Positions 23,935-33,530 of a DNA stretch of 38,970 nt are shown piece after piece (position 1 is the stretch's first letter; every line of letters begins with the position of its first letter). The stretch is from a bacterium CG_4_9_14_3_um_filter_65_15. GTDB lineage: Bacteria > Krumholzibacteriota > Krumholzibacteriia > LZORAL124-64-63. The translations under genes were made by a program, and so were the position numbers. The stretch is from NCBI GenBank assembly GCA_002790835.1, contig PFVX01000059.1, forward strand, positions 64,723 to 103,692, given 5' to 3'. The notes under the pieces were generated by a model, which had not been told where the DNA came from, did not search any database, and saw nothing but the letters and a program-made list of their open reading frames with translations.

Positions 23935-24853
23935 CAGGACCGGCCCCTCAGGCGCCGGCCCTCCCGGCGCAGGAAGAATTCACGTAGTGGGGGGACATAC
24001 GAGGCCGTGACATCGATATCGACCAGGTCGACCCCGCGGGAATTCAATTGCAGTTCCAGGTGGCGGTCGCGGGCGGCGACCTGTCCGACAAGTTCGGCGA
24101 CGAGGCGCGGGCTGGAAGTATCCACGACGACCTCGCGGCCCGTTTCGGCATCCCGCCATCCCACCAGGCCGACCGGCGGCAAGGCCGTCTCCCGAGGATC
24201 GCGCACGCGAACAGCGACCAGGTCATGGCGCCGGGCGATCACGCCCAGGCTCACGTCGAAATTCCCCGTCCAGAAATCGGACACCAGAAAGACGGTGGCC
24301 CGGCGCTTGAAAACCGACCCCAGCAGCCGCAATGGATCGTTGAGATCGGTGCCGGTGCCTTCGGGTTTGAAGGTCAGGAGTTCACGGATCAGTCGCAAGA
24401 CGTGGCTCTTGCCCTTGCCGGGGGGAATGAACTTCTCGACGCGGTCGCTGAACAGGATCAGCCCCACCTTGTCCTTGTTGGCGATGGCCGCGAAGGCCAA
24501 CACCCCGCACAACTCTGCGGCGACTTCCACCTTCATCGCTTCGCCCGAGCCGAACCATCCGCTGCGGCTCATGTCCACCGCAAGGACCACGGTCAATTCC
24601 CGTTCTTCCTCGTAGAGTTTGACGAAAGGGTCTCCGGTCCGCGCGGTCACGTTCCAGTCGATGGAGCGGATGTCGTCGCCGGGTACGTATTCGCGCACCT
24701 CGCGAAACTCCATACCCGTGCCCTTGAACACCGAGTGGTACTCCCCGGAAAACACCTCCTCGACCAGGCGACGCGTGCGGATCTCGATCCGACGCACGGC
24801 GGCCAGGATTTCCGGTGGGATCCCTCCCTTGCGCTGCCTGGGTTCCGGCCTGA

Positions 24854-24857
<4 letters not shown>
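23934..24857 (-). CDS. DUF58 domain protein
   Basis: A 307-residue VWA-like cytoplasmic protein that always accompanies MoxR. The hallmark DUF58 segment is REYVPGDDIRSIDWNVTARTGDPFVKLYEEERE (shown here only by its ends: REYVPGDD and YEEERE, residues ~55-87). A VWA-like fold follows (AVDMSRSG, VSDFWTG). The start is GTG 24857, overlapping the moxR stop as GTGA. It probably couples the MoxR ATPase to the membrane Bat proteins. Confidence 0.93.
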
Positions 24858-25840
<983 letters not shown>

Positions 25841-26016
25841 GGCTACCTTCCGTTTCGTTCTCGCGACCGGGTACCCCGCAGAGGGGCGATTCCGGATATC
25901 ATCTGCGCGTTTGCGCGATCGGCCGGCCTATATAACGGGCCAGAGCCCTCCATGTTCCGAATTTTTTACCGGGATCGGACCGGCGGGCCCGTTAACCATA
26001 CGCCACCCGATTTTTC

Positions 26017-26045
26017 TTGCCAACTGCAAGGAAAAGCCTTTCAAT
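26017..26045 (+). promoter_or_regulatory. Predicted promoter of the DUF507 genes
   Basis: TTGCCA (26017-26022), a 17-base spacer and TTCAAT (26040-26045) lie 57 bases before the first DUF507 start. The rest of the 262-base divergent region to moxR holds a TATATA patch and short GC palindromes but no gene. Confidence 0.5.
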
Positions 26046-26102
26046 GGCCCCCAATAAAACCCCGGTCGAGAAAGTCGGACCGGACACCCTGCGGAGGCCC
26101 GA

Positions 26103-26384
26103 TTGAGACTGAGCAAGCACAAGATCGAATACCTTTCCGACCGGATCCTCAAGCTGATCCAGAATCACGGTCAGATCCACATCCTGGCCAACGAGGACCT
26201 TCTGGTGCGCGCCGTCGACGATGCGGTCATGGAGAACATGAGGGCCGAGGACGAGATCGACGCCGAAGTCGAAGGGCTCATCAGCCAGAACGTCGATGAG
26301 ATCCGCGCCATGGACATGGACATGGGCGCCCTGCGCAGCAAGATGAAGCGCGAAATCGCGCGCAAACGGAATTTCACCCTGTGA
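26103..26384 (+). CDS. DUF507 family protein, first copy
   Basis: A 93-residue cytoplasmic, helical, highly charged protein. Typical DUF507 features are the LSKHKIEYLSDRILKLI start, an acidic middle with EDEIDAEVEGLI, and a basic end (MKREIARKRNF). The start codon is TTG with GGAGG 6 bases upstream. A second, diverged DUF507 gene follows after 13 bases. The family has no established function. Confidence 0.85.
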   Translation: MRLSKHKIEYLSDRILKLIQNHGQIHILANEDLLVRAVDDAVMENMRAEDEIDAEVEGLISQNVDEIRAMDMDMGALRSKMKREIARKRNFTL

Positions 26385-26397
26385 CCGGAGGAACCCC

Positions 26398-26682
26398 ATG
26401 CGTCTGACCGAGGAACGCGTCGCGGTGCTGGCCAGGGAAATATGCGACCGGCTGCTGGACGAAGAGGTCATCGATCTGGAAATCGCCGAGAGCGATTTCC
26501 GCCACCTCATCGAAAGCCTGATCATCAGGGACCTGAAAGTCGAAGATGAGATCGACGAGGAAGCCACCGCCTTTCTTCTGCGCACCAAGCCCAACCTCGA
26601 AGAGGGCTCCACGGAGTGGGGTATCGAGCTGGAACGGAAGAAGGAAGATCTCGCCGTCGCCCGCGGCTATGTGGCCTTCTGA
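26398..26682 (+). CDS. DUF507 family protein, second copy
   Basis: A 94-residue paralogue of the preceding gene. Both share the RL-x3-R/K-x3-L start, an acidic EDEID motif (residues ~57-61 here) and a basic, Arg/Lys-rich C-terminal third. GGAGG 6 bases upstream supports ATG 26398. The two may form a heterodimer; that is inference from tandem arrangement. A glycosyltransferase gene follows after 54 bases. Confidence 0.87.
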   Translation: MRLTEERVAVLAREICDRLLDEEVIDLEIAESDFRHLIESLIIRDLKVEDEIDEEATAFLLRTKPNLEEGSTEWGIELERKKEDLAVARGYVAF

Positions 26683-26736
26683 TCCCCATCCCTCCCCGTC
26701 TACCCTCTCCCCTCCGGATCCGAGGGAAGTGTATCC

Positions 26737-27969
26737 ATGAAGGTCATGGTCCTGACACCGTACCTGCCCCACCGCCGGGTGGGACATGGTGGAGGCACGG
26801 CCGTCAGGGATCTTGTGACCTGGCTGGCCCGCAACCATGACGTCCTGGTCGCATCCCTGGTCCGTCCCGGCGAAGCCGACCGGATCGACGAGGTCACGGC
26901 CCTGGGTGTTCGCGTGCTGGCTCTTCCCTTCCGGGACCGGGGAGCAACCGGAACAGACCACCTGGCCTTGATGGCCTCCCGCGCCCGGGCGGCCTCGGCC
27001 GGGCTCATATCCGGGCCACCCTATTACGTGCGCAAGTACTGGTCGGGCGCCCTGGCCGCCCGCCTCAGGGCCGCCGTAGCCGACTTCGCACCCGATGCCA
27101 TCCAGATCGAATACCTGCAAATGGGCCTCTACTGCCGGGATTTGCGGCGGTTGCGGGGCGCGAAACCCCGTCCTCGCCTCATCCTCAACAGCCACGAACT
27201 GGGCTCGACACCCCGGCAACGGCATGCCGCCCTGGCGCGCAATCCCCTGTCCCGCGCCTGGCACCTCTGGGAAGCCGCCCGGTGGCGCCGCTACCAGGTG
27301 GCCGCCAGCGGCTGGGCCGACCACACCCTGTGCGTCACCCCGGAGGATCGCGCGCAGTACGCGGCCCTGGGGGGCAAGAACCTCGTGACGATGCCCCTCG
27401 GCATGGACACCGATGCCCTGGCGGCGGACTGGTCTGCCGCCCCTCCGGAACGCCATCTTTTCGTGGGCGCTTTTCAGCACCGCCCCAACCGCAGCGCGGC
27501 CGAATTCCTGCTGTCGGTGGTCTGGCCCCAGGTCCGCAGGACACGGCCCGAGGCCCGGTTGCTGCTCGCCGGCCGCGGCTCCCGAAACTTCCTTGCTTCC
27601 CGTGACCTGCCCGTCCCCGACGGCGTCGAGGCCTTGGGCTTCGTGGACGACCTCACTCCCCTGTTCCGGGAGGCCCGCCTGTTCGTCGCGCCGTTGACCG
27701 AAGGCGGCGGCATCAAGATCAAGATTCTCGAGGCCATGGCCCGCGGGATCCCGGTGGTCACTTCGGCGGTCGGAGCCGAAGGAATCACCGCCGATCCGGG
27801 CATCCTGGGCATCGCCCCGTGCGACGAATCCTTCGCCGAGCTGGTCACCACCCTGGCGGCCGACCCGGAGTCATGTCGACTGCGCTCCCGGGCGGGTCGG
27901 CGCCTCATCGAAGACCAATTCAGCTGGCGAGCCATCACCGCCAGACTCGCCACGCTCTACGAGGGTTAA
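26737..27969 (+). CDS. GT4-family glycosyltransferase
   Basis: A 410-residue GT-B fold glycosyltransferase, cytoplasmic, likely using a nucleotide sugar. The N-terminal half has the Gly-rich PYLPHRRVGHGGGTAVRDL loop. The C-terminal half has the family-4 signature FVAPLTEGGGIKIKILEAMARGIPVV (given here by its core GGGIKIKILEAMA), in which the first conserved acid is E in the TEGGG turn. The acceptor cannot be read. GAGGGA lies 9 bases upstream of the start. It is probably cotranscribed with the DUF507 genes. Confidence 0.9.
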   Translation: MKVMVLTPYLPHRRVGHGGGTAVRDLVTWLARNHDVLVASLVRPGEADRIDEVTALGVRVLALPFRDRGATGTDHLALMASRARAASAGLISGPPYYVRKYWSGALAARLRAAVADFAPDAIQIEYLQMGLYCRDLRRLRGAKPRPRLILNSHELGSTPRQRHAALARNPLSRAWHLWEAARWRRYQVAASGWADHTLCVTPEDRAQYAALGGKNLVTMPLGMDTDALAADWSAAPPERHLFVGAFQHRPNRSAAEFLLSVVWPQVRRTRPEARLLLAGRGSRNFLASRDLPVPDGVEALGFVDDLTPLFREARLFVAPLTEGGGIKIKILEAMARGIPVVTSAVGAEGITADPGILGIAPCDESFAELVTTLAADPESCRLRSRAGRRLIEDQFSWRAITARLATLYEG

Positions 27970-27994
27970 CAAAACGGCCGTCTTGGCTTAGGAT
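27966..27994 (+). promoter_or_regulatory. Predicted promoter of the amidase operon
   Basis: TTAACA (27966-27971), a 17-base spacer and TAGGAT (27989-27994) lie just after the glycosyltransferase gene; the -35 contains its TAA stop. The amidase start codon follows 68 bases later. Confidence 0.5.
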
Positions 27995-28062
27995 CACCCT
28001 AGGTCGAATCAGAGACCCCACGCACGTGGAGCCCCGCGGCTCCCTGACCCGGGACATACGCC

Positions 28063-30492
28063 ATGACCACCTTGATGCTGAATCGGAGCCGCGCCCTGCC
28101 CGTCGCCATGGCGGCGGCCCTGACGGGGTGCCTCCTGCTGGCCGTCCCCGGCTGCGGCAACCGGCCCCGCCCCGAGACCGCTGCGGATATCCCCGGTTAT
28201 CGGGATATGCTCGAGGATGTCGGCCAGGTCGACACGGCGCCCCTGCGCGGTCGCCTGATCCTGCTGGATCCGGGCCACGGCGGTTTCTTCCGGGGCGCCC
28301 GCGGCCCCAACGGCCTGGAAGAGGCCGACGTCAATCTGGGCGTGTCCCTCTACCTGCGCGGCCTGCTGGAGTGGGCCGGCGCCCGGGTGGTCATGACCCG
28401 CACCAGCGACCGGGATTTCCGTACCCACGCCGACTCCACCCTGGCGTCCGATCTCGCCTTCAGGGTTTCCATGATGGATTCCCTTCAACCTGATGTATTC
28501 ATTTCACTTCACCACAACAGCAATCCAAGCTACGACCCCGTGATCAACGAGACCCAGACGTACTATCCCCTCGGAGATTCGGGGCCTTCCCTGCAGTTGG
28601 CCCGGGCCATCCACCGCCATCTGGCCTTCAATCTCGGCATCACCCCCGCCCGGATCCTGCCGGGCAACTTCCACGTTCTGCGCAACGCCACGGTCCCGGC
28701 GGTCCTGGGCGAACCGGCCATGATATCCAACCCGGTCATCGCCGGTCGGCTGAGCCTTGCGGCCAGCCAGAAGCTCGAAGCCGAATCCTACTTCCTGGGT
28801 CTGCTGGACTATTTCTCCCAGGGGGCGCCCGATTGGGACACCACCCTGGCAGACACGCTGGTCTTGCCGGATCAAAGCGAGCAGCCCGCCCTTTCCTGGA
28901 CCTTCGTTCCGGACCACCGAGGTGGCGTTCCGGACTCCCTGGGCCTGGGCCTGCCGGGAGGAGATCCCGCCACTTTTCGCGTGACCTTCAACGGGGAGCC
29001 GCAGTCCTTCGCCCTCGATCGCGGCGGCCGCAACGTGAGCTGGTATCCGCCGGGGTCCTCGGCCGAGGGAGTGGTCACCATCAGCGGCCGCAATCTGGCG
29101 GGTAACAGCACGCCCGCCCGCAGCACCCGACTCGTCCCGGCCGTGTGCGCCGCGCCCGAAGTCTTCATCCTGCGCGAAGCCGCCGCAGACAGCGCGCATT
29201 CCCTGGTGGGTTGGGCCTTTCCCTCCCCGGTTGCGCCCGCTTCGGTCCATGGCCGGTTGACTTGGACCGGCGGGTTTTCCCTGTCCATTGCCAACCAGAC
29301 ACGGGGCGGCCGGCTGGTGGATCCGGATTCTCTGCCTGCGTTGGCGGAGCAGGCGGTCTGGTCTGTTGACGCAGATGCGACCACTCGCCCCTGCACCGTG
29401 ACCGAGGCCGTCCTGCCGGCCGGCTGGCGCCTGGCAACGGTCACGGGTTATCCCGGGTTACCGGACAATGATCTGCCCCTTCGACAATGGCGCTACCGGG
29501 GCAGTCCCCCGCCTCCTCTTCCGGCGGGGATTCAGCTACCGAACGGTTTTGCCGTCGTCCCGGGAACCGACGCCTGGATGGAGTCCGACGGCATCCTGCC
29601 GGTCCGGGTCGGGTCCGGCGCCGAACAGACGGTCCATCCCTCCTTGCAGGTCGACCTCGTCGAGCCCGCCCTGTGGGGGCGCACCATCATCCTTGATCCC
29701 CGCGGCGGCGGCACCGAAACCGACGGCACCGGGCCGCTGGGCACGCGAGGTGCGGATCTCAATTTCGCGGTGGCCCGTTTCGCCGCAGACATGCTGACCG
29801 GCGCCGGCGCGCGGGTCGTCATGACCCGCGCCCAGGGCCAAACCCCGACCGATCCGGCCAAGGTCCTGCTGGCCCGTGAGACGGGGGCCGACCTTTTCCT
29901 TGTCGTCGGACGCGGCGCGGACGACACCACCAGCCTGCGCCACTATCCCGGCAGCACCACCGGATCCGCATGGGCCCGCACGACCGCAGGATTCCTGCTT
30001 CAGTCCTTCGGCGCCCCGGATTCCTGTCGGGTGGGCCCCGGTTCGGACTACCTGCTCCGGCACACCCACTGCCCGGCCCTGGTGGTGGAGTTGCCGGGCA
30101 TCGCCAAAACCGGGTCGGAACTGGCCCAGGGTGAGCCCTTCAACCAGCGCTGTGAAGCCGCTGCCCTTGTCCTGGCCGTGACGGGGGTCCTGAGCGACGA
30201 AGCGTCCGCTTATCCGGCAACCACCCTTCCACAGGTCATGGACGGTCTGGGGTCTGCGCTCACGGATTTCGATTTTGCCCTCTGGGACGGCAACCTGCCG
30301 GCGACCACCCCGGATACGGCCGCCGCTCCTGGTCCCGCTGGCGGAGAATCCGTAGTTTCATACCGGTTGTTGTTGCCCGCACGAGAAGGTCGCCACCAGC
30401 TTGAACTTCATGCCGCAGGTCGGTGGCAAGTCTGGAGCCTTTTGCGGGAGGGGACAAGCTGGCAGGGAAGGGTGGTGCAGGCCGGACCGTGA
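28063..30492 (+). CDS. N-acetylmuramoyl-L-alanine amidase lipoprotein with degenerate second amidase domain
   Basis: An 809-residue lipoprotein; the lipobox VPGC puts the lipid on C31. The first Amidase_3 domain (~62-252) has all active-site residues: H72 in DPGHGG, E87 in GLEEADVNL, H150 in SLHHN and E217 in LGEPAM, so it should cleave the amide between MurNAc and the stem peptide. An Ig-like region follows (~285-350). A second Amidase_3-like domain (~538-700) keeps the fold pattern (IILDPRGGG, GARVVMTR) but lacks the first three residues: H72 becomes G548, E87 becomes Gly and H150 becomes Gly. A C-terminal beta-rich piece ends the protein. The stop overlaps the TonB-like start as GTGA. A weak ribosome site makes a downstream start (ATG 28075) possible. 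Confidence 0.88.
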   Translation: MTTLMLNRSRALPVAMAAALTGCLLLAVPGCGNRPRPETAADIPGYRDMLEDVGQVDTAPLRGRLILLDPGHGGFFRGARGPNGLEEADVNLGVSLYLRGLLEWAGARVVMTRTSDRDFRTHADSTLASDLAFRVSMMDSLQPDVFISLHHNSNPSYDPVINETQTYYPLGDSGPSLQLARAIHRHLAFNLGITPARILPGNFHVLRNATVPAVLGEPAMISNPVIAGRLSLAASQKLEAESYFLGLLDYFSQGAPDWDTTLADTLVLPDQSEQPALSWTFVPDHRGGVPDSLGLGLPGGDPATFRVTFNGEPQSFALDRGGRNVSWYPPGSSAEGVVTISGRNLAGNSTPARSTRLVPAVCAAPEVFILREAAADSAHSLVGWAFPSPVAPASVHGRLTWTGGFSLSIANQTRGGRLVDPDSLPALAEQAVWSVDADATTRPCTVTEAVLPAGWRLATVTGYPGLPDNDLPLRQWRYRGSPPPPLPAGIQLPNGFAVVPGTDAWMESDGILPVRVGSGAEQTVHPSLQVDLVEPALWGRTIILDPRGGGTETDGTGPLGTRGADLNFAVARFAADMLTGAGARVVMTRAQGQTPTDPAKVLLARETGADLFLVVGRGADDTTSLRHYPGSTTGSAWARTTAGFLLQSFGAPDSCRVGPGSDYLLRHTHCPALVVELPGIAKTGSELAQGEPFNQRCEAAALVLAVTGVLSDEASAYPATTLPQVMDGLGSALTDFDFALWDGNLPATTPDTAAAPGPAGGESVVSYRLLLPAREGRHQLELHAAGRWQVWSLLREGTSWQGRVVQAGP

Positions 30493-31241
30493 GGAAACGT
30501 CGAGATGAGCAACGAGTGGAATCCGCCTACACGACCCGTGCCCAAACGGAGTTCCGCGGCAGCAATTCTCGGCGGCTGGCATGGGCGGCCCTGGCCGCCG
30601 CATCGATCCTGATCCTGCTGGCCTTGCTGGGCCCCGACCGGGAAGCGGTCAAACAGCGCTTCGAATACTACGGCAAACCCGGTGAGCTGAAGATCATGCC
30701 CGAGGTCTCCATCGATGAGGGGAGTGATCAGGTCCACCAGTTGCCCAAATCCCTCCAGCGGCCGCCGCCACCCGCCTTCGAGAACCAGGAAAACGAAGAC
30801 CTCGATCCGAAGGCCAAGGAAGTCGTCCCTGTGCCGAGCAAGGAAGACCCGCGAAAGGTCCTCGACCCCGCGCAGCAGGTGGACCCATCTGCGGAGGTGG
30901 CATCCCAGGAACAGGTGGAACTTCGCCTGCCCAGCCAGTCCAATCCCGACTGGTACATCCTCAAGCAGGTCAATCCCGAGTATCCCCTGAGCGCGTCGGA
31001 GATCGAACGGCGGACACCCATCATCTTCGTCCGGGCCGCCATCTTTGTCGGACCGGACGGCATGGTCCTGGAAAAGATGGTCCTGGGCACCAACGGCAGC
31101 CCGGTGTTCGCCCGTGAAGTCCTTGCCGCCCTGGATAAATGGGTATTTGGTTGGCGGGTCCCCCAGGAACAGGGGCGCTGGATCGAGATGACCTGGAATT
31201 TCAAGAGTCCCTATTTCAGCGTGACTCCAAGCTCCGGTTAG
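30489..31241 (+). CDS. TonB-like energy-transducer protein
   Basis: A 250-residue inner-membrane protein with a basic N-terminus, one membrane helix (30-48, LAWAALAAASILILLALLG), a Pro/Glu-rich periplasmic spacer (PPPP at 92-95) and a TonB C-terminal-like domain (~165-245: NPEYPLSASE, IFVGPDGMVLEKMVLG, ALDKWVFGW). GTG 30489 overlaps the amidase stop, implying translational coupling; the longer frame to 30423 lies inside the amidase gene. No exbB or exbD is present nearby, so energy transduction is not assured and a structural role in the envelope is possible. The 3' end overlaps the convergent LpoA-like gene by 26 bases. Confidence 0.8.
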   Translation: MRKRRDEQRVESAYTTRAQTEFRGSNSRRLAWAALAAASILILLALLGPDREAVKQRFEYYGKPGELKIMPEVSIDEGSDQVHQLPKSLQRPPPPAFENQENEDLDPKAKEVVPVPSKEDPRKVLDPAQQVDPSAEVASQEQVELRLPSQSNPDWYILKQVNPEYPLSASEIERRTPIIFVRAAIFVGPDGMVLEKMVLGTNGSPVFAREVLAALDKWVFGWRVPQEQGRWIEMTWNFKSPYFSVTPSSG

Positions 31242-33093
31242 CCGTGGAATCCGAATCGGGGGACAAGAAGCGCGTCCCGGAACTGTCGGAAGCGGCGGCG
31301 AAGGCTGCGCGGAAAAGTCCAGCCGGGAAGGTCTCCCGCGTACCATTGCGCACCAGGCGCAGGCCCCGCGTCAGAGCCGCCACGTCCCCGTCCCCCATTT
31401 CCTCGACGGTGGAGGCCTGCAGATACTCCGCCAGGGCGCGAGCGATTTCCGCGCGGTTGGGGGCCGTGTCCCCGGCCATCGCCTCGGCCACCCGGCGAAC
31501 GGCGAGATAGGTCATGCGCGCCACGGCCGTCTGATCCCCGCTGTAGGCGTCCTCTTCCCAGGATGCCTCAAACCGGTCGACCCAGGCGGAGGGAAACCGG
31601 GCCTGGCCGTCGGGATAGATTACACCCTCGAATGCCGCAGCCTGCTGGACAGAGGGTTGCCCGGAACTCCAGGCGCTGGTGCCCAGGACCAGGGAACCGA
31701 GGTGGTGGAAATCAAGCTGCGGCCCCAACAGGGTCATCTGTTCGAAACTGGCAGGCACGAAGACGACTTCCGGCATCCGCCGACGCACCTCGAGGATCTG
31801 GGCATGAAAATCGGTGACCGCCGCCGGAAAGTACGCTTCGGCGACCACCTCTCCTCCCAGGCTGTCGACCCGCGCCCGAAAGATGTCGCCCATGCTGTGG
31901 CCCGCAGGATTGTCCGGGCCGAGGATGGCGGTGCGCTTCTTGCCCAGCACGACCACGGCCAGATCAGCAAGATTCCGGATATCCCGCTGGTCGTTCATGT
32001 TGGTCTGGAAGATACCCTCGCCCAGGCTCTCGATGCGCTCGTTGGAGGCGGTGGGAGAAACCAGGGGGACGCCGGCGGCCGAAGCGACAAGGGCGGCGGC
32101 AACCGTAGGCCCGGAAGCCAGCGCGCCTACCAGCACCCCGACCTGGGGTCGAGCACAGAACGTGCGTGCAGCCTGGACGGCCTGAACCGGGTCCCCACCC
32201 GTATCCAGCTCCTCCAGAGTCAGTTCAGGGCCACCAGCTTCCCGGGCATGGGTCAAGGCGAGCCGGGCGGCCTCATCCATGGCGTTGCCGAATCCGGCGT
32301 TTCTCCCGGTCAGGGGCACCAGCAGGCCCACCACCGTGGCCGCCTGCCGGTCTGCGGGCGCCGCAAGGGTTCGCCTCCCAGCCACCAGGTCGGCTGAGGC
32401 CGCAGCCCAGGGATCACCGGGCGTAGCGGCCACCAGGGCGGTGGCCACGATTCGGGCCTGGTCCACGCGACCGGCCAACATCAATCTCCGTACGCGATGG
32501 AAGCCCAACAACCCCTCAACGGGTAGGGGGGCCAGACGTATCTCCAGTTGGCCCAACTGAGCTCGGTTCAGGCCGCTCAGCAGGGGAACCGGCCCGATCA
32601 GGTCGGAGTCGCCCAACACCAGCATAGGATCCTGCCGCCACAGCAGAACCTGGAAGGCCGCCGCGGTCAGGGTATCGCGCTGGCCAAGGGCCAGGTCGCG
32701 GGTTTTGAGGAATGTCGGGCTCAGCAAGGAATCGGCGGCGAATGAGCCCTCGTACAGGCGAGCCCATCCCAGACTGGTGGCCGGGTCGCCCAACTTCATT
32801 GCCGCAGGGATAGCCAGGGCCAAGGCCGTTGCGCATCGCGGGTCATCGCGATGGTAACCGAGCAGGGCGCCGGTGGTCCGCACAACCTGGCCCCACTGAC
32901 CCAGGGAATCGTAGTCCCGGATCTGGGCCAGAAGCGCGGCGGCTTGCTGATCACGGGTACCGGCCAGAGGCTTGGTGTCCGCATTCTTTCCGTCCAAGAC
33001 ACCGCCGCAACCGGCCAGGACAAAAAGGATCGCCCCCACCGCAAGGACCCAGGGCAGGGCCCGAGCTCGCTGCAAGCTAATCTGCATGATCAT
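31216..33093 (-). CDS. LpoA-like lipoprotein with periplasmic-binding fold
   Basis: A 625-residue outer-membrane or periplasmic lipoprotein; lipobox LAGC, C29. Residues ~45-245 are helical, TPR-like; ~250-600 form a type I periplasmic-binding fold (VVGLLVPLTGRNAGFGNAMDEAARLAL, shown by GLLVPLTGRNAGFG and later VLVGALASGPTVAAA and VPLVSPTAS). That two-part layout is the layout of LpoA/LppC, the lipoprotein that activates penicillin-binding protein 1A. A plain amino-acid-transport binding protein is the alternative, but no ABC permease genes are adjacent. ATG 33093 is used; ATG 33087 is also possible. It overlaps the DUF2914 gene by 17 bases, so it belongs to that operon. Confidence 0.8.
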   Translation of the reverse strand: MIMQISLQRARALPWVLAVGAILFVLAGCGGVLDGKNADTKPLAGTRDQQAAALLAQIRDYDSLGQWGQVVRTTGALLGYHRDDPRCATALALAIPAAMKLGDPATSLGWARLYEGSFAADSLLSPTFLKTRDLALGQRDTLTAAAFQVLLWRQDPMLVLGDSDLIGPVPLLSGLNRAQLGQLEIRLAPLPVEGLLGFHRVRRLMLAGRVDQARIVATALVAATPGDPWAAASADLVAGRRTLAAPADRQAATVVGLLVPLTGRNAGFGNAMDEAARLALTHAREAGGPELTLEELDTGGDPVQAVQAARTFCARPQVGVLVGALASGPTVAAALVASAAGVPLVSPTASNERIESLGEGIFQTNMNDQRDIRNLADLAVVVLGKKRTAILGPDNPAGHSMGDIFRARVDSLGGEVVAEAYFPAAVTDFHAQILEVRRRMPEVVFVPASFEQMTLLGPQLDFHHLGSLVLGTSAWSSGQPSVQQAAAFEGVIYPDGQARFPSAWVDRFEASWEEDAYSGDQTAVARMTYLAVRRVAEAMAGDTAPNRAEIARALAEYLQASTVEEMGDGDVAALTRGLRLVRNGTRETFPAGLFRAAFAAASDSSGTRFLSPDSDSTANRSLESR

Positions 33094-33520
33094 CCGGGGA
33101 TTCGGCCGTGATGGTGAACGACGAGGTACCCAGAACGAGTCCCTGGGGATCCAGGACCTTCACTTCCCAGGCACCCGTCCATGCGGGCATGATGTTCTTG
33201 GAGGTCCAGGTGCGGTAGTCCCGCGACCTGACGGGCAGTTCCACGCGGGCCATGGTCCGACCATCGCGGTACCAGACGAAGGTCACGGTGGTCGGAACGG
33301 GGGCGTCCACCACCCGAGCCAGGCAATAGACTATTCCGCAATCGGCCGCAAATTCCTTGCCGACCCCCTGCAGGGAACGGGTGGCGCGGTCGAAACCGAT
33401 CCCGCAAGACAGGTCGGCATGAGCCGCGGCCGGTCCTTCAGCCGCCATCCCGGTTGCGATGGTCGCACCACCGATCAACAACCCCGCAATCAACACGATA
33501 CAGCGTGCTCGCCGGGTCAT
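33077..33520 (-). CDS. Secreted DUF2914 domain protein
   Basis: A 147-residue exported protein with a signal peptide (1-~36) and a beta-rich DUF2914-type domain (~60-137). Diagnostic residues are W83-Y84-R85-D86-G87 and RTWTSKN (103-109), then GAWEVKVLD and VLGTSSFTI. AGGAGG lies 7 bases before ATG 33520, which selects it over the longer frame from 33616 that overlaps the ppiC gene. It sits 10 bases after the PpiC-type gene and overlaps the LpoA-like gene. The family is of unknown function and is often found with envelope or membrane proteins. Confidence 0.8.
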   Translation of the reverse strand: MTRRARCIVLIAGLLIGGATIATGMAAEGPAAAHADLSCGIGFDRATRSLQGVGKEFAADCGIVYCLARVVDAPVPTTVTFVWYRDGRTMARVELPVRSRDYRTWTSKNIMPAWTGAWEVKVLDPQGLVLGTSSFTITAESPDDHAD

Positions 33521-33530
33521 TTCTAGCCTC

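Noticed and set aside
23020-24615. A 531-codon frame on the plus strand
   Set aside because: It is antisense to the BatG-like and DUF58 genes and lacks a ribosome site and recognisable domains.
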